A stretch of 64,000 nt of DNA from Sanderia malayensis (Eukaryota > Cnidaria > Scyphozoa > Semaeostomeae > Pelagiidae). Positions 24,401-45,134 of this stretch are shown here, piece by piece (the first letter of the stretch is position 1; each line of letters opens with the position of its first letter). The stretch spans positions 62,001-126,000 of the forward strand of contig RQOL01000684.1 of NCBI GenBank assembly GCA_013076295.1. The letters are read 5' to 3'. Position numbers and translations under genes: made by a program. Below the pieces are notes generated by a model. It was not told where the DNA came from and ran no database searches. It saw nothing but the letters and a program-made list of their open reading frames with translations.

Positions 24401-27400
24401 ACAACAGAACATGATGATGTAGTTAGTACAACAGAACACGATGATGTAGCTAACACAACAGAACATGATGATGTAGTTAGTACAACAGAACACGATGATG
24501 TAGCTAACACAACAGAACACGATGATGTAGCTAACACAACAGAACACGATGATAGCTAGTACAACAGAACACGATGATGTAGCTAACACAACAGAACACG
24601 ATGATGTAGCTAACACAACAGAACACGATGTAGCTAACACAACACAATACGATGATAGCTAGTACAACAGAACACGATGATGTAGCTAACACAACAGAAC
24701 ACGATGATGTAGCTAACACAACAGAACACGATGTAGCTAACACAACACAATACGATGATAGCTAGTACAACAGAACACGATGCTGTAGCTAACACAACAG
24801 AACACGATGATGTAGCTAACACAGCAGAACACGATGATGTAGCCAAGACAAGAGAACACGATGATGTAGCTAACAAGCTTCGTATACAAATTGAACTCTG
24901 CTACAAGTAAAGATTATTAAGGGACCACGTTATCGAACTGTACCTGGCAAAGGACAGGCTGATGTATTGGGCAAGAATTGTCGCACTTGTCCCCCTGAAC
25001 ACGTGTCCCCAGAAACCTTCCGATACCTGAAACAGCAATGTCAATTTGCACAGAATTATTAACACAATGTCCATCAAGCTCAGTATTAATACTAGTAGTA
25101 GTTGTATATGAACTTTCTCCTACCCTCGAGTTTGGTTGTAGAAGGTACCAGGCGGACAAGGCAAGGGGCGTGTGTACGGGTTGAGGCCACTACTTGGATC
25201 GTAAACGCATTTTCCATACAATTCTCGGAACCCAACATCACTACGAATCAATACACAACATTACTTCCAGTGAAATGGAAGGCATGATAAAGCTGAATAT
25301 AAATATTACATGATGTTAATGTGGAAAGCCAATATGAATGCAGCCACTTATTCTTCTATATGATACAACTTAAAAGGCCGAAAATGTGACCGAAGTAATG
25401 AGATAAACGCAAGGTTCCCGGGTTTCCACTCAAATTATGTCATTGCAGAATCAAGCATTGGTTTAATCAATTCAATTCTCATTGAAGCTCGTTATAATGG
25501 GAATTCGTAACAGCGTTAACTGGAGGCTTCAAAGCCCTGCGACATAACTACAACACAAATCCTTTTAATAACAAGTTGGTATAATTCTACTGGGCCCTCT
25601 AGATCTCCAGGCCCTCTGAGCCCTCTAGATCTCCAGGACCTTGGTTATTTTGTCGGTAGATCTGCGTAGAACCATTGCACATTGATTGCTAACCAATGTA
25701 ATTCATACTAATTGCAAGCAATGAGTAATTAAGCAGGTAATTGATCACATGCTGTTACAAATGGCTTACCACTCAAAATCTTCTCGAGTACATGGACAAT
25801 TAGTCATTGTTACGGGTCGATCGTAGTCCATGCCATTGAAGCATCGTTCCAATGGTGCTCGTTTCTCAAACATCTGCCGTTTTCCAAGTAGACAATTGAA
25901 GGTATCTTTTGCTGGACTCACTACAGTCCAGTTCTTGTATTGGTTTTGCGTGCATTGACTGCCTAAAAGTGTTGACGTAATTTGTTATTACATTTTTCGT
26001 ATTGATGTTGTAAAACAAATTTGAGAATGGGCAGTGATGACAGCACACAGCACAACACGAACACGACCGAAATACCTACGATATGCCTACAACAGACAAC
26101 AAACACACTACGACACTCCTACAACACAGAAGATATGCCTATAGCAAGGCTTGTAAGACATGCAGGAAATACCTAGGACATCTCTCATATCAACTTGAAC
26201 AATTAGCCAAGAGTGTTCTTGTGGGTATGATCCGAAAATCGTGAAAACAGTCGTGTGTTCGCCGGGCTCCGTGAGTAGGCCATAAACTCTGATTTTCGTT
26301 TTGGTAAATTTGTACGTATGCCAGCTCTGGGCATCGTCCCAAGAATACCTGCAAGAGCAAAGGCACCTTTTTCAGCAAAAAACCAACAGCACGAGCCAAA
26401 TACCCCAGTTAACAGGTACAGTAAACACCCGCGTATAAGAGCCTGTGAATTCTGCATCCAGCCTATTGTTCAAATACAATAACCTATTGTCTCTTCTATT
26501 GTTTTGAGCAGGAATTTCAGCCTGGAAGATTCTTAATTCACTGGTTCTTATACGCGGGTGTTTACTGTATAGACAAGTCGACAGGCTACCATTATTAAGC
26601 GAATTAAACATAAAATTTTAACATCTTACTTTAGCGTATCCACAAGGCCGTATCTCTTAATGGCAAGTATGATGCCCCCATGGTCAGCAAACTTGTAGAA
26701 CCAGCTTCCTTGCAATATCTTCGAGAGAAGGAGACGGGATATAATTTGTTATGAATACGGAAACAAAATGAGCTTTGTTCATTAGAGAAATATCAATATC
26801 AATATAACATATAATTGACTGGGGTAATAATATCGAAGGCAGTGGAATGATAATTGATGATGAAATGCTGATACCTCCTTCCACGTCACACCACCATCGG
26901 CTGTCAGGTATAGGTTGGGTAAAGTCCGCAAACTTGTGCCAATGGAGCCTGACGCAAAAAAGACACGGGAGATGGTTAAAGAGATGCGTACGAGTTGAAC
27001 AGATCTACCAGCAAAAGAAAAACAGCATCAATTCAGTCACCTTGAGCGATGATAAGGCCGGGGGCCGATTTTTTCGAGAGCATCGGTTGAAATCTGGTGT
27101 AGATGCTGTACATTCCAAATGCTTGGGAAAGATGCAAGGAACATCCTTTCTGTTGGGAGAAAGTAACGTCGTTGATTAGTTGTTGAATCAACGTCGTTGA
27201 TTAGTTGTCGAATCAACGTCGTTGGTGTAAGTATACCCAGTTTGATATCTCGGCTGTGATGCAGTGCTAATTATGAATTTCGAGGTCTTCTAGGTGTCAA
27301 TTCAAAAGGTAACAAAGTACTTACCGATGCGTCGCAGATAATGCGTCTTCCAGCGGCGTCGTAGACAGGCACCGAAACATTGTTCCACTCTCCACCCTTG

Positions 27401-30400
27401 TCAAAGGTAATGACGGTTTTCAGTTTTCGCCTGCCCGGGGCGTCGTTTGTCAACTGTGTGGCTATGTATATGCCATAGATACCTTGAACGCGGTACAGGT
27501 CTATGAACGACTTGTTCAGACTTGAGCTGCAGAAAGAAGAAATGCAATTAAAAACAAATAACTACACAACAGGCAGGGGGAGTAGAAAATATTAGCACAC
27601 GATGAGCCACGCAAGGCAATCTAGTTGTACTCAAACATTTTCGACGCTCCAAGTTTAAACGGATAAGCCAAAGACAAGAATAATTGACAAACCAAAACAT
27701 GCACGACTAAATGAAACAGGCTGAAACAAGTTCAAACAAGTTCAAACAGGTTAACAAGCTTGGCTAAACCAGTTTTGCTTACCTAATAGGAAGAGATGGA
27801 TTGAAATCTTTGTTGTAATACAAAATGTTATCCAACGATTCGCTGAACTTCAAGCCAGACTCGTCAGAAATGTACAACGTAGCAACCTTTTTGCGATCAA
27901 CAGCAACAAACAGCTGGTCTTCCGAAGCATCTCCAAATAAGTAACTCTATAATTAAAAAAACATAAGAAATAATAAAACATGGCTTAGTTTAAAGCTAGA
28001 ATAAGCCTTGAAGGGACCGGTGAAAATTGTTCGAGTCAACGAATGTTGAGAACCCCGAGGGATAGAAAGTGCTGACAAAGCATTCAAGGCGAATACAATG
28101 TAGTTCGAGTTATCGCGGGTTTGAGTTATCAATTTTACCGCCGATGCATAACTAAATAGGCGGCTCTATAAAACAATAGACATAGATACAAATTCTATAG
28201 ATGACGCAAAACAACAGGGAAAACAAAGCAATAAGAGCAAGCAAGCCACGTGATTGTTGCCATAGGGCTGCCAAATTGGCATTTATAGAGCCAGATTTTA
28301 CAAGTTTGATCAGCGAACTAGGCTCGCAGGACACAACGCTAGCACGATTTCGCCCTCACCAGAACAATAATTGCGATAATTTCTATCCGGGTAAGTATTA
28401 ATGTGAAATATATTTACTTACATCTGCCGGTGTAGGATGATCCGGAAATATGGCGGGCTTAAATCGCAAACGCTGGCGTGAGATCTTCACGTCAATTCCA
28501 CCAGTTGTCGACTAGAAGGAAAAGATGAATTAAATAGTAGTTATGCCATATTGCAATTTAGGGCAAGATGGCAAAATTTGCGACAATTAAACCATAAGCT
28601 TATCGTTCCTCATCAGCAAATAGCTATTTTAGGCTCACTACATTGCGTCCACGTGCCTCACTTGTTTTGCTCGCTCGGTTGCTGAGCGAGTTGGGAGCGA
28701 GGCACTGGGACGTAATGTAATGAGTCTAGGGGTGTTTGTTGGCGATAGTGACTTGAAAACGAGGTCGACCTGATTTCCGCGATCTCGAGGTTGTATTACA
28801 TACGTATTTACAGCTAGGGGATTTTGTAGTTCTTCAATGCAGAAAATCATGGCTTTCAATAAAATAGAAAAAAACTCACATTCTTCTGTGAAGCAAATAG
28901 ATATTTTTCTTGGAAAACAAAATCTTCAACATTGCTTATCAACGTGTATCCGTACCAATAAACGCTAGCCCTTCGGACCATTGATTTTTGACCTGGAAAA
29001 GATGAACAGATCAAAATAAGAAATTGCGAAGTTTGATTTACTTTTTGGTAGTTATAATGGTTGGAACTAAAATTTTCTTACCTGGATATCGCACCTCGAC
29101 AAAATAAGTATACCTTGAGTCATACTTCATGCCCCTTAGAAAATAAATGTACAACAAAATGTTACTGGATAATTTCTGCTGGCTTTTAGAGCATGACTTT
29201 GATGGCAAACAAAAATATAGCCACTTCAAACAAGATTACTATCAATTTTCTTGACAATAAATGAAAACTCACCAGTAGAATGATCTGACATAACTGTTCT
29301 TATACCTCCAGTTACTTCCCAAATTGTAAGAGAAATACAGCTACAAATGGAGCAAAATCTCAGTTGGATGGGAGAGAAATAGAAGCTTTAGCTCAATACA
29401 AGGTTCACATTCGTATAAAAGTGAAATAAATGAAGATCAAGTGACATATATACCAAGTTCCTTGGATGGTCTTCATCGTATGCCAACAAATAATTTTGAA
29501 CTTTTGCATGAAATTTGATTTTCGTTGGAGTAAACGGAACCCGAACTGTCCTGAATGATTGACAAGCATCTCTAGATACAAAAATTACTTTATGAAACTT
29601 TGCAGTGATAATATAATGCTGCTTGTTCAGAGGACTGGGGTAGTAGTCGTTGATGACAACATCCGTTCCGTTGAGCTTGAACTTTTCGGTGATATTCGAA
29701 AATGTCTTGCCGTAATCTCTGGAGACGTAAAAATAATTTGGCTGGGTTTTGGATGGCACTGTATCCCTCATCAGCATCAAAATCACGCTGCTGTTTTTGC
29801 CAGCCCAGTGCACCTCAGCAACGTAGTGGTGGTCGTTGAAATGGTACTGTAAAACAACATGGAAAATGCCAAGTTATTAATGAAGTTTTGAAAATCTTAT
29901 TCAAAGGTCTTCAGAGATTTCATAAGATTTCCCCTTTGTATTAATGCCGTAGTAAGGCTTTGCAAAGTAATTTTATAGAAGTAGAAGTAGAAGGGACCAT
30001 GGCATGTTAAAAGAGATTTTTACCAATACTGTATTCAATTGGCCTTTACTAACACATAATACCAATTAAAGGCACAAATAAACATGCACGTCTAAATAAA
30101 TATCCAGGATATGCTAAACAACAGTAATCCCCAGTACAGTAGTAGACCCCAAACTGTTATCTATCTATCTACAAAATAATGCAAACTTCACTTTAACAAG
30201 TTGAAGGTTGTTGCAAAAAGTACAATAAAAGGAAAGAGGAAATATGAAAGAAAGCAATAACTTTATGATGTAACCCCTTTAAATAGGAAATTTTTCAGAC
30301 ACGGAATACCGCCAGACAATGCAACAAAATCGATGGCCAGCACGACAGCTTTACAGCACTGAACATGTACAATATAGGCATGGACTGTTTAATGCAGGGG

Positions 30401-30927
30401 TGCCAGTCTGATATGTTTGAGCAAGTTTTTGGGGTCAGCAGTTTTAGGAGGGCAAAGGTGATACTTTTGGGTAAAACTCTCAAAACAATTTAAGGTTCCA
30501 TCGATGGAGACTTCGAAATATAAACTATTGGCATATCTACACAGTAAAACTGTGGCATTCGTCATGAAGACACGATGTGTCAAAATAAAATTAAATCTCT
30601 TTCCCGGTTGTACAAAAACATGAAAAATAATAAAATCAATATACTTACAAACTGAATCGAAGGGTTTCCCGGCGTTCCGCTAGCCCTACGAACTCTTTCA
30701 GCTGCTTCTTCAAAAGCAGAACTTTGCGCATTTGATGTCGCATCCTGCTTAGGCCAATTTGCAAGCTCTTGTTGACTGTCTATCGCGAAGGTCTGCTTCT
30801 GGTTTAAGTCAGTCTCTCCAGGTTGTGCACGATAAGACAGCGTCTTGCCAACATCTTTCCATACTTTGCATTGATATATATCAACGAAGGTCAACACAAA
30901 CAAGCCTAAAATGGCAACAAGTTTCAT
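15439..30927 (-). CDS. SORL1: sortilin-related receptor SORL1/LR11 (VPS10, YWTD, LDLa, FN3, TM), 35 exons
   Basis: Type I sorting receptor that moves cargo between Golgi, endosomes and the cell surface via retromer and GGA adaptors. The spliced product is 1690 residues. Order: signal peptide, propeptide with a furin-type RVRR (78-81), VPS10 ten-bladed propeller and 10CC module, YWTD propeller, EGF, eight LDLa repeats, two FN3 domains, one TM segment and a short tail. SORL1-specific motifs include [36 protein letters not shown] and [13 protein letters not shown]. The tail has FANRGY (vertebrate FANSHY, the retromer site), an acidic cluster and the C-terminal [16 protein letters not shown], like the GGA-binding end of SORL1. 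Vertebrate SORL1 is about 2210 residues with 11 LDLa and 6 FN3, so this one is compact. Lengths total 5073 nt with all phases consistent. Start chosen as the only Met giving a signal peptide in exon 1. Confidence 0.96.
15736..16017. mobile_element. MITE family A, copy 1 (TA-bounded)
   Basis: Terminal inverted repeats taccgtaaatcctcg (15736-15750) and cgaggatttgcggta (16003-16017) bound 282 bp with no coding capacity, in the last SORL1 intron. It shares an internal ttgcaaatgattat segment with copies at 22240-22507 and 57031-57291. TA at both ends fits TA target preference, as in Tc1/mariner/pogo-type elements (inference). Confidence 0.85.
17791..17950. repeat. 30 bp minisatellite in a SORL1 intron
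   Basis: Five contiguous 30 bp units start at 17791, 17821, 17851, 17881 and 17911, with a core of aacatgaagtgacacgatgt, followed by a partial unit. It lies between exons 29 and 30. It is open on the minus strand only as an artefact of the repeat. Confidence 0.9.
19990..20106. repeat. degenerate GGGAC/GGGAT repeat in a SORL1 intron
   Basis: Irregular repeats such as gggatcgggacacttgaatg and their variants lie between LDLa exons 24 and 25. Non-coding. Confidence 0.6.
20566..20744. mobile_element. MITE family C (pogo/Tigger-like ends)
   Basis: The terminal inverted repeats begin tacagtctactctcgat and end gagagtagactgta, 179 bp overall, inside a SORL1 intron. The sub-terminal motif ggataagtggaac is repeated four times. 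TA boundaries followed by CAGT-type ends are typical of pogo/Tigger-derived MITEs (family knowledge). No transposase is present. Confidence 0.85.
22240..22507. mobile_element. MITE family A, copy 2
   Basis: 268 bp, bounded by taccgtaaatcctcga (22240) and the complementary gagaatttacggta (to 22507). It lies between SORL1 exons 19 and 20, in the opposite orientation to copies 1 and 3. Near the ends it has several ataagcccc repeats. Confidence 0.85.
23641..23760. mobile_element. probable short relative of the ataagcccc elements
   Basis: It contains repeated taacgcccaccctctttt and ataagcgccc motifs and ends gaggaaatacggta, resembling a decayed terminus of MITE family A. It lies in the SORL1 intron between exons 16 and 17. 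Confidence 0.5.
24320..24875. repeat. 27 bp minisatellite (~20 copies) in a SORL1 intron
   Basis: The unit gatgatgtagctaacacaac agaacac (27 nt) repeats between exons 15 and 16. In the first third, units alternate between a gtagctaacac and a gtagttagtac form, giving a 54 bp higher-order period; later units lose 3 to 6 nt. Because 27 is a multiple of three, long open frames appear on the minus strand (repeated VLATSSCSV). They are repeat artefacts inside an intron. Confidence 0.93.
26417..26569. mobile_element. MITE family B, copy 1 (perfect 23 bp TIRs)
   Basis: 153 bp bounded by tacagtaaacacccgcgtat(aag) and its exact complement ending at 26569. It lies in the SORL1 intron between exons 11 and 12. 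The internal segment includes cctattgttcaaatacaata, shared with the copy at 57696-57853. The ends are TA-bounded with CAGT starts. Confidence 0.92.
27178..27228. repeat. 25 bp short tandem repeat, 2+ copies
   Basis: aacgtcgttgattagttgt(t/c)gaatc is repeated twice plus a partial copy, in the SORL1 intron just upstream of exon 9. Confidence 0.75.
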
Positions 30928-31862
30928 ATTGACGTTTACATAAATTCAAACATTAATATTTCCTCTTTTTGGCCGACGTCGCGGTTTTTCACGAAGATGA
31001 ATATATAGCGTATGCGTATGAGTTGCGTCCGTAAAACGTAATCCAAATGCAAAGCACAACAAATGAAATGATTTGTATTGTTGTTCGAGCACGTGACTAT
31101 GGTTGTTCAATGTTGTTTATTCATTCGAAACGCCAATAGAATGACTCTCCAACTTAAATTGAACAAAAAATGGACTTCAATCAATATTAAACATCCATCA
31201 AAGAGCAGGTACGTACGTACAATGGGAAAAAACTGGTACGTAGTTGCAGGGGAAAACTGAGAGGAGGGCTGCTATTTTGATGCAAAAGAAAATACGCAGT
31301 TTTTTATAAGGAAGTCGGATTAGCCTTTATTACTAACGTTTTTTTAATTTGCATGTCAATTTTGACATTTTAGTACCTACCAAATGTTTTCTAATCGGTT
31401 TCTTATTTTTGGGATTTAAAATTACCTTATGAGGATGGAAATTCTACAGTTTCTTCATTATATTCTAGTACTAAGAGACCAGTATTAAAGTTTCCTAACT
31501 TTCGACAATCTTTAGTTGTAGTTTCTCATAAACCAGCTTCTTGTACAAACAAGATTTTTGCTACCTTAACAAGGAAGTAAAAGTTAACCTTCACGCCACT
31601 GAACATGCGCAGAAAATGCAGTGCGAGAATTACCATATTTCCCAAGAAGCACTATTGACAAATAATGGTATTAATCACATTGTCAACACGAACTGTTGAT
31701 AGATACTGCATGATAATCACAACATTAAATGTTCTCAATGCTTGCCGATAATTTCCCCGTAAAGTTTTTAAATACCCAAATCTTTCAACTACTATCTTAA
31801 CTTTCAAAAACCAAGTAGTGAACATTGCAAACTCTTTGCAGAGCTAAGTCGATTACTACTTG
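30928..31862. promoter_or_regulatory. SORL1 upstream region (head-to-head spacer, left part)
   Basis: No gene is supported. It should contain the SORL1 promoter and 5' UTR, assuming the first coding exon is also near the transcription start. No TATA box is obvious. Confidence 0.4.
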
Positions 31863-31866
31863 TTAA

Positions 31867-32641
31867 GCCTAGCGCACACAGCAGATTTTTGTCGCTAGCG
31901 ACGAAGATTTTTGTCGCTGACGACAAAACACAATCCTCCGCACACAGCAAGATTTTTGTCGGGATCATGCCTCTCTTCGGTTTCCGAGACTCGCTTCCAA
32001 TTTGGCGCCAATTTACGTGCACGTGTTAATTGGGTTTACGTGCACGAGTTAATTTGGTACGAAGTGAAGTGATTCTTTTTTGAACTTGACTCACTGAAAT
32101 AAAATATTTCTGGATTCAACTTCATATTATTACTGACTACTGAGACCTTGACCTCCTTGACGATGATATAAAAAATATAAGCAGATGAACTGAAATCAAC
32201 TTCAAACTTCAGTAAGGCACAGGTCAGATGCAATTTCATTTAATGCAACGAATTTCTTGGCCCTATCTGCATACTCTGCAGAATTTGTTTGATAAAGGCA
32301 AGGTCTTGCCTGCCACATCTCCACCAGCCTTTCCTCTTTTTCGGCAGTCCAAAGTTCTGCAGTATCCTCCATTTTGTTTTTGCAAAGTGAGCTTAACCAC
32401 GTGATCGGAGGAACGCTTCCAATTGGTTGGTGGATTCAAATATCATCTTTACTCCCCGCACACAGCACGATTTTTGTCTTTTGTCGCCAACGACGAAGAC
32501 AAATATCAAACATGTTTGATATCAAGGATTGTCGTCAGCGACAAAAATCTTTCATATTTCTATCCCGCACACAGCAGACTTTTGTCGTCAGCGACAAAAA
32601 TCTTCGTCGCCAGCGACAAAAATCTGCTGTGTGCGCTAGGC
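31867..32641. mobile_element. TTAA-flanked inverted-repeat element (775 bp)
   Basis: The ends gcctagcgcacacagcaga (31867) and the complementary tctgctgtgtgcgctaggc (to 32641) form long TIRs of about 60 bp containing repeated atttttgtcgctagcgacg blocks. Internal copies of cgcacacagca also occur near 31940, 32456 and 32565. TTAA lies at 31863-31866 and at 32643-32646, one base beyond the right end. TTAA duplication is characteristic of piggyBac-type transposition (family knowledge); no transposase is present. Confidence 0.82.
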
Positions 32642-34839
32642 TTTAATAAATTATTTTCTTGTAGAAAAACGTTAAATCAATTTCAATGTCTCCTTTGTCT
32701 GAGTCACCCATTTTCAAGGGATGTTCTGACAGCCTTTCGACAAGTCTCAGACATTTCCAGACAGTTCGCTACGGGATATGTCCGTTTTAACACCATCCAA
32801 ATTTCCCCAAGCTGCTGAGAGTATTTCTTGGCATAAATTGATTTATACCATGTTCTTTCTTTAACTGTGATATGTAATTATAAAATAACTCGTTAAATGT
32901 ATCAGATAAGCGTTGATCATAAGAAAAATGTTTCAACAAAACAACCAGCTTCTTGGTTAGAAAAAGCATAATACATTTGAATCATAAAGTTTTTTAATTA
33001 TTAAAATCATACTGTGATTAAAGGAGGCCAGTAATCACCCAGTGGATTTATTTCTTTTGGAGCAAATGTTTTTGTTGTTAGACAGCTGTTTTGTTTATAA
33101 CATTGAAAGTCCCGCCACTTCTTCATTGCTTTGTCTCCCGTTCGATCAATATGCATTTTCTCCTAAACTGCGAGAAGTTTGAGTGACAGATCTATGGTAA
33201 CAAACGCGTCGCGTCCGTCATAGGTATTCTGGCGCGCAACGATTTTGAAATAAATATTTAGTGTTAAAAAAGGCTTTCTATCGAGTTTATTTTAAAGATT
33301 TTAGGCATTATTTAAAGATTAGCGTTCGGACATCAAACCTTGGATACAGTTCATCGTTTTCAGATTATATTCAGAGGAGTTTATGAATAATAAAATATCA
33401 AAGAAAGCATCGAATTCAGTAATCGAGTTTACTTGGCCTGGCTCCATGATCAAGATATTAATCTATTGAAATTGAAATTATACTTCGCGAAATATAGCTG
33501 ATACCAGGTCAATAATACTGCATGAAAATTACGGAACATCGGATCTACCTACTCTGACGAATATACAGGTAAATAAAGGCTTACACAGCATCCAATTTTC
33601 TATTTAAATTATATGGTAAGACGCTATATAAGATAAGACAATCGAAGTCCATTGCAGCAGGGGCCGTCATGAAGTCATGTTGCCTAAATGTTCGATCGAA
33701 GCTCATTATTGAGGACTTTTAGGTAAGTAAGTGAGGGTTTGTATTACAAATGGTCGATGGACATTTCTTCAAGACTAAAGTCTCGTCAACTAAAGAGTTT
33801 CTTTCATCAAAACAAAGTCTGTTCACGTGTGCTCTGTTGTGTTATAGATCCGATTTTATTTTTGCCTGCTTGCCCGTCGCTCAGCCGCGCTTTCGTCATT
33901 TCGAAAGGGCGGCGAACAAAATAACTTCACATAATTTTAGGTTCAACACGGTCGCTGCTATTCGTATGAAAACTCTGTTTCCTATGAGGCAGAAATCAAC
34001 TTTATTAAGCTAACCTCCATCTAATATTACGATAATTACCGGGCAAAACCTGTTAATTTTACTTCTCGATTCGGTCCCTGGGTGTCTAAGATCAGGCGCC
34101 ATTTTTATTTAATACAGAAGTTTTTTAGGCTTCCGCTTTTGAATAGAAGAAAATTTGGGAGGAACGATATTTATTTCAAACTCTTGGAAATGAGTCAGTG
34201 CTAAGACGATCTTTTCAATGTTATAATCGATTTACTGCTGGCTGCGAGACAGATTTTTTTTGTCCGCTGTTCTCCAATTCAATTAATATGGAATAGGCCT
34301 ATATATTCCGTTCCGTGTCTATATAATTTTCCTTCTTCTACTGTTTACAGATTTTTGCGATGTTCGATATTTTTGTTCTCGCTATAATCAAGCGATAATT
34401 ATATGATAAATATTCGCCTTCAAGTGGTCGATCTGGCTTGATAAATAAAATAAATATGAAACTAAAAATAAACATTGAGGTTTAGCCCTTTTAATCAAAG
34501 AAAAATTAATATTAATTTTCTCAAACCCGTGTATCACATTACCTGGGAAAATAACAAATTATCTAACCGCTGCATGCAACACGGGCAATAAAGTGGCATC
34601 ATGAATATTTATAATTGAATTTTCCCACAGTCTGAAAGAAAAACAAAGGGCTTATCAGTTGATCAATTTCATACACCTATAATATAAGGAATAATAAATA
34701 AAATACATTTTCAAAATCTGTAGAAACTACAAATGCAACTATAGATGATTACTGAATGGTAAAACTTAATTAAATATTGCAACCCCTGTAATTTTGATAC
34801 CTCTAATTAATTTTTGCTGCATAACATGCCTTGGCCAGT

Positions 34840-34856
34840 GGGGGGGGGGGGGGGGG
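34840..34856 (+). repeat. 17-base homopolymer G tract
   Basis: A run of 17 G residues on the plus strand, about 620 bp upstream of the DYRK start codon. Long G runs can form G-quadruplexes and are also prone to length error in assemblies. Confidence 0.85.
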
Positions 34857-35410
34857 CACAAACCAACAGATTTCTGTCCAACAGAACAACTCGTGCAACA
34901 AAAGGTGAAGAGTATCGCTATCACAGGCAAATTTTGAATGACAAATTCATAGAGTCACACACAAAACAGTCTGGGATTAACTTACATTTTAATAGAAATT
35001 TGGACATCTGCTCTGTCCTGCCATCAATCAGATTTGATAAGAATTGCCTAGTCTCAATCATAAATGCTATTTCATCTATTTACGTCTGCTTGCTTTATTG
35101 CACCTGTACAGGAAGAACCTAGAAAACCAAAAACAATAATGCAATGCAAATAGTATTTGAGCTTCCTAAGTCTGTTGTGGGGATAATGTTATTTTCTACA
35201 TAGAGTTATTTCCATCATAAAGCTATTGAAGCTCTTCCCATTGATATCAGGTCGTCCATGTGAAGTGATAAGTATATATACAAATCTACATAGGGTTGTC
35301 TTCATCATGAAGTTAGCAAGAAGCTTATAGTTGTTTGCAAAGAGTTATTATGTCAAGTCTTCTAAAAGTTCATTCTATCTCTGTGCAGGACAAGAAACCA
35401 TCCCAAGCTG

Positions 35411-35435
35411 ATGATGTCATGAACCACTGACGTCA
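35411..35435 (+). promoter_or_regulatory. CRE-like palindrome and tiny upstream ORFs in the DYRK leader
   Basis: TGACGTCA, the full cAMP-response-element palindrome, lies at 35428-35435. Two minimal upstream ORFs overlap here: 35411-35422 (Met-Met-Ser-stop) and 35419-35430 (Met-Asn-His-stop). The DYRK start codon follows at 35478. Function is inferred from motif only. Confidence 0.4.
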
Positions 35436-35471
35436 TCACATTGTTTATTTGTTTACTCTCCAAGTAAATAA

Positions 35472-45134
<9,663 letters not shown>

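Larger units (their letters stand above)
24944..30927 (-). other. SORL1 exons 1-15: signal peptide, propeptide, VPS10 domain
   Basis: Exons, 5' to 3' on the minus strand: 30649-30927, 29454-29846, 29273-29340, 29082-29134, 28880-28992, 28422-28511, 27783-27946, 27325-27526, 27041-27149, 26875-26948, 26630-26718, 26173-26348, 25770-25962, 25124-25240, 24944-25026. Exon 1 holds the hydrophobic signal peptide and the RVRR cleavage site. Propeller blades show repeated Asp-box-like turns ([17 protein letters not shown]). Exons 13-15 encode the cysteine-rich 10CC module. The phases fit a single reading frame throughout. Confidence 0.93.

Noticed and set aside
24188..24876. Long minus-strand frames encoding repeated VLATSSCSV
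   Set aside because: They are translations of the 27 bp minisatellite in a SORL1 intron; the true exon 16 ends at 24271.
33739..34013. Overlapping plus-strand open frames upstream of DYRK
   Set aside because: No domain, no in-frame splice partner, and composition like the neighbouring intergenic DNA.
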